Assembly (NCBI GenBank): GCA_964397305.1
Contig: CAYNIP010000012.1
Location: forward strand, 1 to 64,000
Length of the DNA stretch: 64,000 nucleotides
Reading direction: 5' to 3'
Origin: JAAUTY01 sp964397305
GTDB taxonomy: Bacteria > Cyanobacteriota > Cyanobacteriia > Cyanobacteriales > Spirulinaceae
Part shown: positions 15,632 to 24,718 of the stretch, in pieces
How positions within the stretch are numbered: position 1 is the first letter of the stretch
Layout: every line of letters starts with the position of its first letter
Notes under the pieces: model-generated
What the model was told of the DNA's origin: nothing
Database searches by the model: none
Seen by the model: the letters and a program-made list of their open reading frames with translations, nothing else
Translations under genes and position numbers: made by a program

Positions 15632-17443
15632 CTAAGAGCCCGGCTTCGCAAAGTAAGCACTCAGCACTTGCGCCACCATCGGCGCGGCGATCTTACCGCC
15701 GCCGCCCCCTGAGTGCTCCACAAAAGCGACCACCACGATCTCCGGCTTATCCGCCGGAGCATAGCCCCCAAACCAAGCGTGGGAGAGGCGATTTCCCCCT
15801 GTTTCTGCCGTGCCGCTCTTGCCCGCCGCCATCGGAATGCTATCGACATTGAGCGCAGCACCGGTCCCGCCCGCGACCACCGCCCGCAAGCCCTTACGGA
15901 GAGTCTCCACGGTGCTGGGCTTGAGATTCATGGAGGTACGCCAATTGTCGGCACCGCGCTCATCCTTGATCAAGTGGGGCGTCACCCGGTAGCCGCCATT
16001 GGCTGGAACCGCAAACATCACACTGACCTGGAGGGGGGTCGCCTGGGTAAATCCCTGACCAATGGACATATTGACCGTATCACCTACAGTCCATTCCCAG
16101 TTAAATTGCTCCTGCTTCCAAGCATCATCGGCGATCAGGCCAGGGGACTCCGACTTGAGTTCGATTCCCGTCTTCTCGCCGAAGCTGTAGCGCCGCGCCC
16201 AGTCGATCAGGGCTTCGCCACCGACGCCCCGAGCGATTTGACCGTGGAAGGTGTTGCTGCTCCAGGCCATCGCTTGCACGTAGCCCATGGGGCCAAATCC
16301 AGCCCGGTTCCATTCCCCGAAGGCGGTCCCGCCCACAACCAGGTAGGCCATGGTTGGCAGCACCGTATCGGGGGGATACTTGCCTGATTCCATCCCCGCC
16401 GTAGCGGTGACAATCTTGAAGGTCGAGGCCGGCGGAAACCCGCGCAGAGCACGGTTGACAAAAGGATTGCCTTCCCCTTGGAGTTTTTGCCACATCTCCT
16501 CCGTGATGCGAGAGGAAAAGATGTTGGGGTCAAAGGTCGGGTAGCTAGCCATGGCCAGCACTTCACCATTGTTGGGGTCCATGGCGACAATGGCTCCCCG
16601 GCGTCGGTCCAGGGCGGCTTCAGCAGCCTTTTGCAGGTCCACGTCGAGGGTGAGGGTCAAGTCCTGACCAGCCTTCGCTTGCTTTTGGCCAAGGATGCGG
16701 ACCACCTTGCCGGCTCCGTCTACTTCGACTTGCTGGCCGCCCCACTCGCCCCGGAGTAGTTCTTCGTAGGCCTCTTCAACGCCCATCTTGCCGACAATAT
16801 CCCCGAGGCGGTAGCCCTTAGCACGACGTTGCTCTAGCTCTTCGACATTGAGTTCACCGGTATAGCCGAGGATGTGGGCGGCAGTTTGTTGGTGGGGGTA
16901 GTGGCGCAGGTGCTCAATGTCTACGTCCACGCCTTGGAGCTGGGTGCTGTACTCCTTGATGGCGGTGATCTGGGCGGGGGTGAGGTCGCGCGCGATGCGG
17001 ACGCGGGTGGGGTCGTTGTAGTCGGCGGCTTCGACGGGCTGGCGGATTTCCTCAGGGGGCAACTCGAGGATTTTTGCCAAGTACTCTACGGTCTTGTCCC
17101 AGGTTTCGTAGCGCTGGGCCAAGGGCCAGATGTAGGCAGAATGGGACAGGCGACTACTGGCCAGGATGCGGCCTTTGCGGTCGAAAAGGGTTCCCCGGAC
17201 TGGGGAGCGCGGAATCAGGCGCACGCGGTTGTTCTCGGCGAGGGCTTGGTTGCGATCGCCTTCCACCAACTGCAACTGACTCAGCCGAGCCCCAAGGCCC
17301 CCGAGGAGAAATACGCTAATAAATAGCATGATGACCAACGCTTGGTGCTGTTGGCCGACGCTCCGGGGAGTCTGCTTGCGACCGACTACCTTGGAGACGG
17401 GTTTAACCGCTGTTGCCATGCGCTCAACTCGCGTCATTGTCAT
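15632..17443 (-). CDS. mrdA: Penicillin-binding protein 2 (elongasome transpeptidase)
   Basis: The 603-residue class B penicillin-binding protein has a short cytoplasmic N-terminus, a transmembrane anchor (ALVIMLFISVFLLGGLGARL, about 35-54), a pedestal domain and a C-terminal transpeptidase domain. The catalytic motifs are SxxK (Ser340-Lys343 in PASTFK), SSN near residue 400 and KSGTAE near residue 545. PBP2 cross-links septum-independent peptidoglycan during cell elongation with RodA. The pedestal R-G-x-x-x-D-R motif (RGTLFDRKG) fits PBP2. It stands alone, divergent from potA. Confidence 0.9.
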   Translation of the reverse strand: MTMTRVERMATAVKPVSKVVGRKQTPRSVGQQHQALVIMLFISVFLLGGLGARLSQLQLVEGDRNQALAENNRVRLIPRSPVRGTLFDRKGRILASSRLSHSAYIWPLAQRYETWDKTVEYLAKILELPPEEIRQPVEAADYNDPTRVRIARDLTPAQITAIKEYSTQLQGVDVDIEHLRHYPHQQTAAHILGYTGELNVEELEQRRAKGYRLGDIVGKMGVEEAYEELLRGEWGGQQVEVDGAGKVVRILGQKQAKAGQDLTLTLDVDLQKAAEAALDRRRGAIVAMDPNNGEVLAMASYPTFDPNIFSSRITEEMWQKLQGEGNPFVNRALRGFPPASTFKIVTATAGMESGKYPPDTVLPTMAYLVVGGTAFGEWNRAGFGPMGYVQAMAWSSNTFHGQIARGVGGEALIDWARRYSFGEKTGIELKSESPGLIADDAWKQEQFNWEWTVGDTVNMSIGQGFTQATPLQVSVMFAVPANGGYRVTPHLIKDERGADNWRTSMNLKPSTVETLRKGLRAVVAGGTGAALNVDSIPMAAGKSGTAETGGNRLSHAWFGGYAPADKPEIVVVAFVEHSGGGGGKIAAPMVAQVLSAYFAKPGS

Positions 17444-17530
17444 TGGTTGATGCCTGTCAATCCTCTATTAGCCAATAAAATAGCAAATAACCCAAGTTCA
17501 TTATGCACCCGGCAGCCCCAACCTTTCGTT

Positions 17531-18670
17531 ATGGCTCAAACTTCTCTCCAGGTTCCCCTGTCTGCTGTGGCCGCTGGGCCTCCCGATGTTGAACTGCGGG
17601 GGGCGAGCAAGGTGTTTGGCAACGAGACGGCCGTGGCTGGGGTCGATCTCGCGGTGCAGCCCGGCGAGTTTTTTAGCATCCTGGGGCCCTCAGGTTGCGG
17701 CAAGACAACGCTGCTGCGGGCGATCGCCGGTTTCGAGACCCTGACGGCGGGCGAAGTTCGCATCCGCGGCCAGGTGGCCAATGCTATCCCGGCCTACCGT
17801 CGCCCGGTCAATACTGTGTTTCAAAGCTATGCCCTGTTTAATCATCTTACTGTCGGGGAGAACGTGGCCTTCGGTCTGCGGGTGGCCCGTCGCCCCCAGG
17901 CTGAAATTGCCGAGCGAGTGCAGGCAGCCCTCGCGGGGGTGCGCCTCGAGCCCTTAGTAAGTCGCTATCCCCACCAACTCTCTGGGGGTCAGCGGCAACG
18001 GGTCGCCTTAGCTCGGGCCCTGGTGAATCGGCCGGCCGTGGTGCTGTTGGATGAGCCCTTGGGGGCCCTGGATCTGAAACTGCGGAAGGAAATGCAGGTG
18101 GAGTTGTCACGCTTGCACCAAGAGTTGAGATTGACCTTTATTATGGTCACACACGATCAGGAAGAGGCCTTGTCCCTTTCGGATCGGATTGCGGTGTTGC
18201 GGGCGGGCCGAATTGAGCAAATCGGCACCCCCAGCGAGATTTACGAACAGCCCCAGACCGCTTTTGTCGCCGACTTTATCGGCGATACCAACCTCTTCAC
18301 GGGGGAGGTGGACGCTCAGGATGGTTTCACCCTCGTGCTGCGGACGGCGGCGGGGCTGCGGGTGCGGGCCCACGGGGACCTGGCGACGAGTCGGGCGATC
18401 GCTAGCGTCCGCCCAGAAAAGATCACCCTCACGTCCGAGCCCTGCCCCGAGGCCGAGAACTGCTTTGCCGGTCACGTGGGCCAGATCATGTACCTGGGAA
18501 CCCATCTTCAGGTGATGGTAGCGCTGCCGGGGGCGTTGGTGATGGTGCGCCAGCCCCAACAAGCCAGTACGACCCTCCACCGGGATCAAACGGTCTATGT
18601 CACCTGGTCGGCTGCGGATTGCCGTGCCTTTGCCCAGCCCGAGGACGCCAGGAGTCAGGAAACCCGTTGA
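17531..18670 (+). CDS. potA: Spermidine/putrescine-type ABC transporter ATPase
   Basis: The ATP-binding subunit couples ATP hydrolysis to import by an ABC transporter of the polyamine/iron/thiamine type. The Walker A motif is GPSGCGKT, the Q-loop VNTVFQSYALFNHL, the signature LSGGQRQRVALARAL, Walker B VVLLDEP, and the switch His is in VTHDQEEALSLSDRI. A C-terminal TOBE-like domain follows (about 270-378). The ATG at 17531 gives 380 residues; the open frame extends 63 codons further upstream without similarity. No permease or binding protein lies nearby, so the partners are elsewhere. The PotA assignment rests on the VNTVFQSYALFNHL/DLKLRKEMQVEL pattern. Confidence 0.8.
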   Translation: MAQTSLQVPLSAVAAGPPDVELRGASKVFGNETAVAGVDLAVQPGEFFSILGPSGCGKTTLLRAIAGFETLTAGEVRIRGQVANAIPAYRRPVNTVFQSYALFNHLTVGENVAFGLRVARRPQAEIAERVQAALAGVRLEPLVSRYPHQLSGGQRQRVALARALVNRPAVVLLDEPLGALDLKLRKEMQVELSRLHQELRLTFIMVTHDQEEALSLSDRIAVLRAGRIEQIGTPSEIYEQPQTAFVADFIGDTNLFTGEVDAQDGFTLVLRTAAGLRVRAHGDLATSRAIASVRPEKITLTSEPCPEAENCFAGHVGQIMYLGTHLQVMVALPGALVMVRQPQQASTTLHRDQTVYVTWSAADCRAFAQPEDARSQETR

Positions 18671-18727
18671 GGTGCTGACGGCTCGACCCCAAGGTGGCAA
18701 CCTTTGACAACCTCACCACCGCGAACT

Positions 18728-19786
18728 TCAGCCCGAGGCGGGGGATGGGGTGGGAGATACGTCAGCGGTGGTGGGCCGGGTTCCGGCCAACATCCACTCC
18801 ACAAACCCTAAGGGCGGCGCGAGCCAGCGGCCTTGGTACTTGACGCCAAAGTGGAGGTGCGGTCCGGTGCCGGCCGTGCCCGTCGTCCCAAAAACCTCGC
18901 CGGGGCTGTAGTTTCCGGGGTGGCAGGTCTGTAGGTGGTGGGCGATGAAGGTCCAGTCCGGGAGCGAGGGGCTCTCGAGACGGGCATAGGTTCCCCAAGG
19001 GGGCTGCTGAATGCAGTCTACGTGGGCGGTGCTGCCGGGCTGGGCGATCGCCGCCAAGGGGGTTCCCACGGGCGTGCCGACATCGACCCCCCGATGGGCC
19101 ACGCAGCCCTGGATTTGCTGGGTGTCGATCGCTTCGAGGTCTTTCCCCAGGCATTCGGGGCGGCTACGCTGGCCAGTGCTGGGGTGGACCGGACGCACTC
19201 GATACGTATCGGTCACGCGGTAGTGGGTATTGCGACCCCGAACCCGCTGCTGGCGGTCAGGGGTCTGCGCCAAGGCCGCCGCACCAAACCACCGGCCCAG
19301 GTGCTCGGGGGGCAACGGGGCTGGTGAGGCGGGGGTGGGAGGCTCAGCGGGGGCTGGGGTTGGCGATGGGGCGGGGCGATCGCGCAGGGCAGGGTGAATC
19401 ACCGTGATGTAAGCAATCCCCAGCAGCAAGAGCACCAACAGCGTCAGAGTGGAGCGCTGGGAGCGTTGGGCCCGGCGCTCCGCGAGCAGGTGATCGAGCT
19501 TCCGCTCGAGGCGCTCCGTTTGGCGGTAGAGGTTAAAGAGGTGGTCGAGCAGGCGGTGCTCTGTATCTTGAAGGCGGGTCAGCAAGCGACGGCGATCGCG
19601 GCGCTGCTCCTGTTGCCATTGGCGTTGCAGGGCGGTGAGGTCGGTTGACGGCGGCGGGGGTTGGGCCGCCGTCGGGGCGGACGGCGGCTCACTGAGGATT
19701 TCGGCCTCGAGAATGTCCGGGGCCGGGGGAGGAGTGAGGGGGTCTGGGGGGCGCGGGCGATCGCGATGATTTTGGGTGTAAGGCAT
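18728..19786 (-). CDS. M23 family metallopeptidase, membrane-anchored
   Basis: The protein has a Pro-rich cytoplasmic N-terminus, a basic coiled-coil segment (RQWQQEQRRDRRRLL...), one transmembrane helix (TLTLLVLLLLGIAYITVI), a Pro/Ala linker and a C-terminal LytM/M23 domain. Zinc-ligand motifs are HRGVD and, near the end, GPHLHFG. M23 enzymes cut peptide cross-links in peptidoglycan or activate amidases. I chose the ATG at 19786; the frame has a TTG two codons upstream. The gene is convergent with potA. Membrane topology suggests the peptidase acts in the periplasm. Confidence 0.8.
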   Translation of the reverse strand: MPYTQNHRDRPRPPDPLTPPPAPDILEAEILSEPPSAPTAAQPPPPSTDLTALQRQWQQEQRRDRRRLLTRLQDTEHRLLDHLFNLYRQTERLERKLDHLLAERRAQRSQRSTLTLLVLLLLGIAYITVIHPALRDRPAPSPTPAPAEPPTPASPAPLPPEHLGRWFGAAALAQTPDRQQRVRGRNTHYRVTDTYRVRPVHPSTGQRSRPECLGKDLEAIDTQQIQGCVAHRGVDVGTPVGTPLAAIAQPGSTAHVDCIQQPPWGTYARLESPSLPDWTFIAHHLQTCHPGNYSPGEVFGTTGTAGTGPHLHFGVKYQGRWLAPPLGFVEWMLAGTRPTTADVSPTPSPASG

Positions 19787-19948
19787 GAGCAAGCAGAGCG
19801 CCGATCAGCGGGCGCTCGGTCAGAGCAAGCGGAGAGGGCCGACGGAATGAGAGAATTACCCAGGGGGCCGGCGGCCCTCCCTCCGGCGGCCCTTCAGCAC
19901 CTTGTAATATAGTACATATATATTATCCAAACGGCTCCCCACTCCCCT

Positions 19949-20377
19949 ATGCCCACGCGCATCTACTTCGCAGCTCCCCTCTTTACAGCGGCGGAACAGG
20001 CCTTTAATGCTCGCTTGGCCGATCACTTAGATGCCCTGGGCTGGCGGGTCTTTTTGCCCCAGGCGCGCTGCGCCGGGTTGATGACCAGTGCCGCGATCTA
20101 CCAACGCTGTCTTGAGGATTTGACCCAAGCGGAGGTCGTCGTCGCCATCCTGGATGGTGCTGATGCTGATGCGGGGACCTGTTGGGAATGTGGCTATGCA
20201 ACGGGGCAGAATATCCCCGTGATCGCCGTCCGCACTGATTTTCGCCAGTCCGGGGATACGCGCGGCTTCAATGCCATGCTGCTCCACGCGGCGGCGGCGG
20301 TGATCGAAGGCAAGGAGGATCTCGCCGACCGCATTCATGCGGCTATCTGTGCGGTCTTAAATGTGAGCCCGTCTTAG
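19949..20377 (+). CDS. Nucleoside 2-deoxyribosyltransferase-like protein
   Basis: This 142-residue protein matches the nucleoside 2-deoxyribosyltransferase/DNPH family. It begins with the strand IYFAAPLF and has the conserved D-x-x-T-x-x-E motif (DADAGTCWECGYA), where Glu80 would be the nucleophile. These enzymes swap bases between deoxynucleosides or hydrolyse deoxynucleoside monophosphates in nucleotide salvage. Which activity applies cannot be told. An AT-rich stretch at 19905-19930 (TATATATTAT) is a plausible promoter. Confidence 0.82.
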   Translation: MPTRIYFAAPLFTAAEQAFNARLADHLDALGWRVFLPQARCAGLMTSAAIYQRCLEDLTQAEVVVAILDGADADAGTCWECGYATGQNIPVIAVRTDFRQSGDTRGFNAMLLHAAAAVIEGKEDLADRIHAAICAVLNVSPS

Positions 20378-20490
20378 CCCCTGCGGGCTAGGCCGGCCGG
20401 CGTCGCTCCTGGAGGAGGCTCTGAAGTCAACGCGATCGCCCCGAAAACTCCCCCGCCCAGCAACTGGAGTAATCTTGGAGGTTTCTACCG

Positions 20491-20679
20491 ATGAATCCCA
20501 CCCCCGACTTTGAAGAGGCCCGGCCCTGGACCGCAGCGGCCCAGGCCAAATTCCGCAATATTCCCTACTTCGTGCGTCCCCAAGCCCGCCAGCGCATTGA
20601 GCAGCTCGCCCGGACCCAGGAGTGCGACGAAATCACTGCCGAACTGGTGGAGCAAGCCCGGCGGGAGTTTGGCCAGTAA
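20491..20679 (+). CDS. Stand-alone PCP-reductase-domain protein
   Basis: The 62-residue protein consists of one PCP_red domain, the small C-terminal domain of ChlB, the light-independent protochlorophyllide reductase subunit. The pattern W-x-x-A-A-x-x-K-F-x-x-I-P-x-F-V-R-x-x-A-R-x-x-I-E is clear, followed by the C-terminal 'DEITAELVEQAR' helix. A Shine-Dalgarno-like GGAGG lies at 20478. Free-standing copies exist in cyanobacteria, but their role is not settled; a link to chlorophyll synthesis is only inferred from the domain. Confidence 0.82.
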   Translation: MNPTPDFEEARPWTAAAQAKFRNIPYFVRPQARQRIEQLARTQECDEITAELVEQARREFGQ

Positions 20680-20694
20680 GGACTTCAGCTTGCC

Positions 20695-22649
20695 CTAGGG
20701 GACTTCCAGGAACGGGGGCAGGGGGCAGCCGAGGGCAATGGCGATCGCCCGCAGCAGTTCCGCCTCCCGCACCGTCACCCGGCTATCCACCAGCACGGTG
20801 TGGGCACAGGCATCGACGATGGCTTGCTTGAGCTTTGGGGCTGCCCGCTCGAGGCGTTGCAGACTGCGGTTAATATCTCCCAGGCTACAGGGGGGAGGCT
20901 CCGGCGGCACCCCGCGTTTACCGGCTCCTGGCAGTCGGAACATCCCCGAGCGGAACGCATAGGTGACATTTTGCGGTGTCGTATGGCCCACCCGCGCTAG
21001 GGCCGTGAGCACGATCGCGCAATCGTCCCAAATAGCTCCCAAGTTGGTGAATTGGCTGGGCGATCGCCCCTCGGTGTTGCGGATGTAGGGCTGCAAGCGG
21101 CGCTGCAAAATGAGTTGCAAAATGTACTCCGAAAAGGAGATTTTGCCATCCGCCGCCGCCAACTGCTTGACCCGTTGCAGAAAATGCTTCAGCTCCTCTC
21201 GGGAGCACTGGCGTAGGGCCGGCAGGGTCAAGTCCACCAGAGGCAGCTTCAACCGGGGCTCCAGTTGCGCGATCAGGGCCCCGTAGGCCTGGGTAGCCCG
21301 CGCTAGCTCGGGGCTATCGCTGGCCACCAGGGCCAATTGCTGCTGGCGCACGCCGGCCTGACGGTCCAGGGCCAGCCCATAGAGGACCGCCACCGCTCCC
21401 TGAGGCTCACAAACAGCCGCCCGTAACGCGGCCGGCAACCCCTCGATCAAGGTCTGGGCATAGGCAATATGCTCCGAATCGATGGTTCCAATGGCCGTAG
21501 TCACGCTCTCGGCTTTGATCTGAGTCGTGGACGATGGAGCAGTAACTGGCTCCTGAGAGTTTGCCTCTTCTCCGGCCAAACCTAGACCTTCCAGAGCCCC
21601 CAGGGGTGTTGCGGCGGCGGAGCGTCTGGGCCTGGGCGCGACCCGCACCCCCGTGAGGCGACGAATCCGCTCCTCCAAGGGGGGATGGGTGGCGAACAGC
21701 CCGGGAAACAGCCAATCATCCAGGGCCCTGCCAAAGAAAAGGTGGCTGTGCTCTTCGGCCTTATCGGCTTGCAGGTCGGAGCCCTGAGCATAGCCCCCCA
21801 GCTTGCGGAGGGCGCTGCCAATTCCCTCCGGGTTACGGGTGAACTGCACCGCCGCCGCGTCCGCGAGAAATTCCCGCTGCCGTGAGACCGCACTTTTGAT
21901 CGCCCGCCCGCAGAAGAAGCCGACACTCCCCACCACGACCAGAGCCAAGCCCCCCAGCACGAGGATGAACGCCCCGCCATCCTTGCGGCTGGTACGACGG
22001 CCCGTAGCGTTGAGGCTGACCCGCAACACCCCGCGCCCGAGCAGGTAAATGAGTAAGATCCCGTGCAAGACCCCAATCAAGCGCAGGTTCAGCCGCATAT
22101 CACCATTGAGAATGTGGCTGAATTCGTGGGCGATGACCCCTTGCAACTCGTCCCGGGTGAGTTGCTCCAGGCAGCCGCGCGTGACGCCAATCGCCGCTCG
22201 GTCAGGGGAGAAGCCCGCCGCAAAAGCGTTGATCCCCGGTTCCTGGGGGAGGACGTAGACCTCCGGCACCGGGGTGCCCGAGGCGATCGCTATCTCAGCC
22301 ACAACATTGAGCAGCCGTTGCTCGTCGGGGTCATCGGTGTTAAGGCTGACCAACTGCCCCCCCAACTCCCGCGCCACCACCCCGCCCCCCCTTGCAAGCT
22401 CGCGAGCCGCCAGAGAGTGCCAGCACCCACGAGGCTCACCGTGCCCAGCGTCACCACCCCAAACAGGGACGGCGACCAGAGGGAATCGGTCGCCTGGGGA
22501 CTCGCCGCCATCTCCACATCAGCAAAGTACAGCACGAGCGTCAGCGCGATGTAGAGCGCAACAATGGTCGTGATCACCGACACCGCAAATAAGCACAGCA
22601 GCAGCGTGGTATTCTTACGCGCCTGATCCTGATGCTCAAAAAAGTTCAT
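20695..22649 (-). pseudogene. M48-family (HtpX-like) metalloprotease with frameshift
   Basis: Two overlapping frames together make one typical cyanobacterial M48 protease of about 650 residues. The upstream frame (22649 to about 22390) encodes the MNFFEHQD N-terminus and two transmembrane helices. The downstream frame (to 20695) continues with VARELGGQLVS, the zinc motif HEFSH with ...GD, more transmembrane helices and a long C-terminal helical region. The break falls in a run of seven C residues on the plus strand (22385-22391); one more base would restore the frame. It may be a sequencing error, a phase-variable tract or a real mutation. The neighbour lemA is on the same strand upstream, a common pairing for membrane quality-control proteases. 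Confidence 0.82.
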
Positions 22650-22783
22650 GACAGCTTCATCGTAGGAACGAGCGTGCAGACAGAAATTCCCTCAGGGACG
22701 AGCTTCTAGATCAACCCCAGCCCCTGTCTCGGATTTATAGCCACAGGTGGGCCTGGGTTCTTAGGGCCTAGGGTCAGGGGGCA

Positions 22784-22833
22784 TCTCAGTTAGGCAAGTT
22801 GGCCCCCTCTGCGAGAAGCCGCTGCGCGTCTAC
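22784..22833 (+). repeat. Dispersed repeat (CTCAGTTAGGCAAGTT...CTGCGCGTCTAC)
   Basis: About 50 bases are almost identical to the reverse complement of 59036-59086. The second half also recurs at 61905-61930. A related unit lies at 52146-52175. Confidence 0.75.
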
Positions 22834-23260
22834 ATCCCCCGGCCCCTTCTCTCAAGGAGGACGAAGGGGAGTCTCTAAAGGGAGATGCACCCTAGGGCCG
22901 GGATAGGCCCCCCCTAAAAATCGAGGGCTTTTCGCCTTTCTGGAGAACTCCTGTGTCAAAGGCTGAGCTTAGGATGAACCCGGGGGCGGGTCGGTAGCAG
23001 CGCTGATGGACAGCCCTCATCCTGAATCCTTCTCCCGACTTGGGCTCCTAAGCACCCATAAGCTCTGAAACTCCGGCTGTTCAGGCTTTTCTCTCCCCCG
23101 CCAACCCCTGCTCCCGCCCTAGCAGTAGGGGAGTCGCAAAGCCTGGCCTGGCCTCTCCCCCGCCCATTTTTGGGAGAGGAGGACTGAGGGAGTGAGGACC
23201 GGGATGGGTGTCCTTAGCCGCCGCCCTGGGAGCAGGGGTCAGGTTCGTAGCTGCGCGTTA

Positions 23261-23414
23261 GCGCTGATGGAATTTCACAAATTAAATGCACCACTGTCGG
23301 GTTTGGGTCTCCCAACCCCCAAACCCTGATCGGAACAGCGATGGACTGGGTTGAGGGCGGGGCCACCGGGCCCCTACCGAATTGGGTCGTTATTTCGTGA
23401 AAATTCATCAGCGC
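23261..23414. mobile_element. MITE-like element, family 1, copy A
   Basis: A 154-base element is bounded by imperfect inverted repeats of about 25 bases (ends GCGCTGATGGAATTTCACAA and, reversed, GCGCTGATGAATTTTCACGA). It is homologous in inverse orientation to 40759-40906. The 64-codon ORF read through it is interrupted in the other copy, so it is non-coding. The mobilising transposase is not in this window. Confidence 0.75.
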
Positions 23415-23479
23415 AACTCCTTAGAGTCGTAGCCCCTGGAGCGAGGAGGGGGATCAAACCCCGCTCCCTGAGCCGGTCC

Positions 23480-24076
23480 CTAGAACGACACGCGCGGAAC
23501 CGCACGCACCTCAGGGTCTTCGGCCTCCCGCAACAGGGCCGCCCCCGCAAAGTTAAACATCCCCGCAATGATGTTGCTGGGAAAGACCTCGCGCTGGGTA
23601 TTGTAAAGCGTTACACCGTCGTTAAACGCTTGTCGCGCAAAGGCGATCCGATTTTCTGTAGATGTTAGCTCCTCCATGACCTGGCTCATCGCGCGATCAG
23701 CCTTGAGGTCAGGGTAAGCTTCCGCCAAGGCGAACAAGCGACCGAGACTGCCTCCGAGGGCCTCCTCTGCCTGGGTCAAGGCTTGCATCGCCGTGGGGTC
23801 GCCGGGACTGCGGGCCGCCTGAGTCGTGGCGTTGAGGGCAGAGTTGCGGGCCGCGATCACCGCTTCGAGGGTCTCGCGCTCATGCTGCATATAGCCCTTG
23901 GCCGTTTCCACCAAATTGGGGATCAGGTCATAGCGGCGACGCAACTGCACATCGATCTGAGCAAAAGCGTTCTGGTAACGATTGCGGAGCGTCACGAGGC
24001 GGTTGTAGCCGTTGATGGCGATCGCCCCCAGCACCCCGATAACAACCAAGACAAAGAGCAAAAATCCCCAGGCCAT
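23480..24076 (-). CDS. lemA: LemA family protein
   Basis: LemA proteins have an N-terminal transmembrane helix (FLLFVLVVIGVLGAIAINGYN) and a cytoplasmic or periplasmic helical bundle. The family signature is seen: NRLVTLRNRYQNAFAQIDVQL, RRRYDLIPNLVETAKGYM, then FALAEAYPDLKA and the C-terminal AFNDGVTLYNTQREVFPSNIIAGMFNF. I chose the ATG at 24076; a TTG at 24106 is in frame. Function is uncertain, but the gene commonly neighbours M48 proteases, as here. Confidence 0.9.
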   Translation of the reverse strand: MAWGFLLFVLVVIGVLGAIAINGYNRLVTLRNRYQNAFAQIDVQLRRRYDLIPNLVETAKGYMQHERETLEAVIAARNSALNATTQAARSPGDPTAMQALTQAEEALGGSLGRLFALAEAYPDLKADRAMSQVMEELTSTENRIAFARQAFNDGVTLYNTQREVFPSNIIAGMFNFAGAALLREAEDPEVRAVPRVSF

Positions 24077-24344
24077 CAGAATGAACTCCCTCTGAAAACG
24101 CAACAACTGACCCTACTAGCTACCCCCCCTATTGCGCAGATTTCCCCTGGCATCCCCTTTGGATATAATTTTTTTGTATCAAAAAAGTGACTTTACCCGT
24201 TGATTACTTATTGATGACGACCATCGCTTTGGGGGTAACAATAGCATTCAGCCTCAGACAGGGCAAGGCTTTGCCCGGTTTGACCCAGGCCGGCGACGCA
24301 ACTCTTTGGCGCAGGGCAGCTCCAAAATGGCCCCGACCATCTGC

Positions 24345-24378
24345 TATAATTCAGGGTGTAATTAATTTGTCATTACAC
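24345..24378 (+). promoter_or_regulatory. Candidate promoter and operator-like inverted repeat of small gene
   Basis: A perfect -10 hexamer TATAAT is at 24345-24350. It is followed by the inverted repeat GTGTAAT-N9-ATTACAC (24356-24378), placed around or just after the expected transcription start. It could be an operator or a 5' stabilising stem. Confidence 0.5.
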
Positions 24379-24407
24379 TACAAGTACACACTTCACCGCG
24401 ATCGCCC

Positions 24408-24551
24408 ATGCTTTCTACATCCGAAAAACTTTCCGTTACTCCTACCTGGAGCGCTTTGATGTCCTTGACTGGTTCCCTGAAGCGTAGCCTCCATACAGGC
24501 CTTGATCTCATCTTCGCCGTCTTAGCCGAGATCGAGAACAACCTAGCCTAG
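24408..24551 (+). CDS. Candidate small protein of 47 residues
   Basis: An ORF from ATG 24408 to TAG 24551 encodes 47 residues beginning MLSTSEKLSVTPTW and ending AEIENNLA. The C-terminal half (LKRSLHTGLDLIFAVLAEIENNLA) would form an amphipathic helix. Support comes from context: a perfect TATAAT 58 bases upstream and an intrinsic terminator about 90 bases downstream on the same strand, with no other gene between. No clear Shine-Dalgarno site is visible. I do not recognise the family. The transcript could instead be a non-coding RNA. Confidence 0.45.
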   Translation: MLSTSEKLSVTPTWSALMSLTGSLKRSLHTGLDLIFAVLAEIENNLA

Positions 24552-24638
24552 CCAGCCCCCGCGCTACGGCCTCTCGCTCGGCTTACGAGCAGGCTCCTAG
24601 CCCTAGGGCTCCTAAAGCAGCCGCCAATACGGCTTCAA

Positions 24639-24670
24639 CCCCTCAGCTTGTCTGAAAAGCTGGGGGGTTT
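24639..24670 (+). terminator. Terminator of the small gene
   Basis: An 11-base-pair stem (24639-24649 with 24657-24667, one G-T pair) with a 7-base loop is followed by TTT. The T run is short, so strength is uncertain. Confidence 0.55.
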
Positions 24671-24718
24671 CCCATCAGCGTACCCCCACCCTCCCCCGCT
24701 CAGGAGGAGGGCATCGCG

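Larger units (their letters stand above)
22650..23479. other. Repeat-filled spacer between M48 protease and lemA
   Basis: These 830 bases contain no credible gene. They contain a copy of the CTCARTTAGGCAAGTT repeat (22784-22833), GC-rich palindromic modules at about 22835-22880 and 23075-23220, and a MITE-like element at 23261-23414. Confidence 0.6.

Noticed and set aside
23214..23408. 64-codon ORF inside the family-1 MITE
   Set aside because: The corresponding frame in the second copy (40759-40906) is interrupted by a stop, so it is not maintained as a gene.
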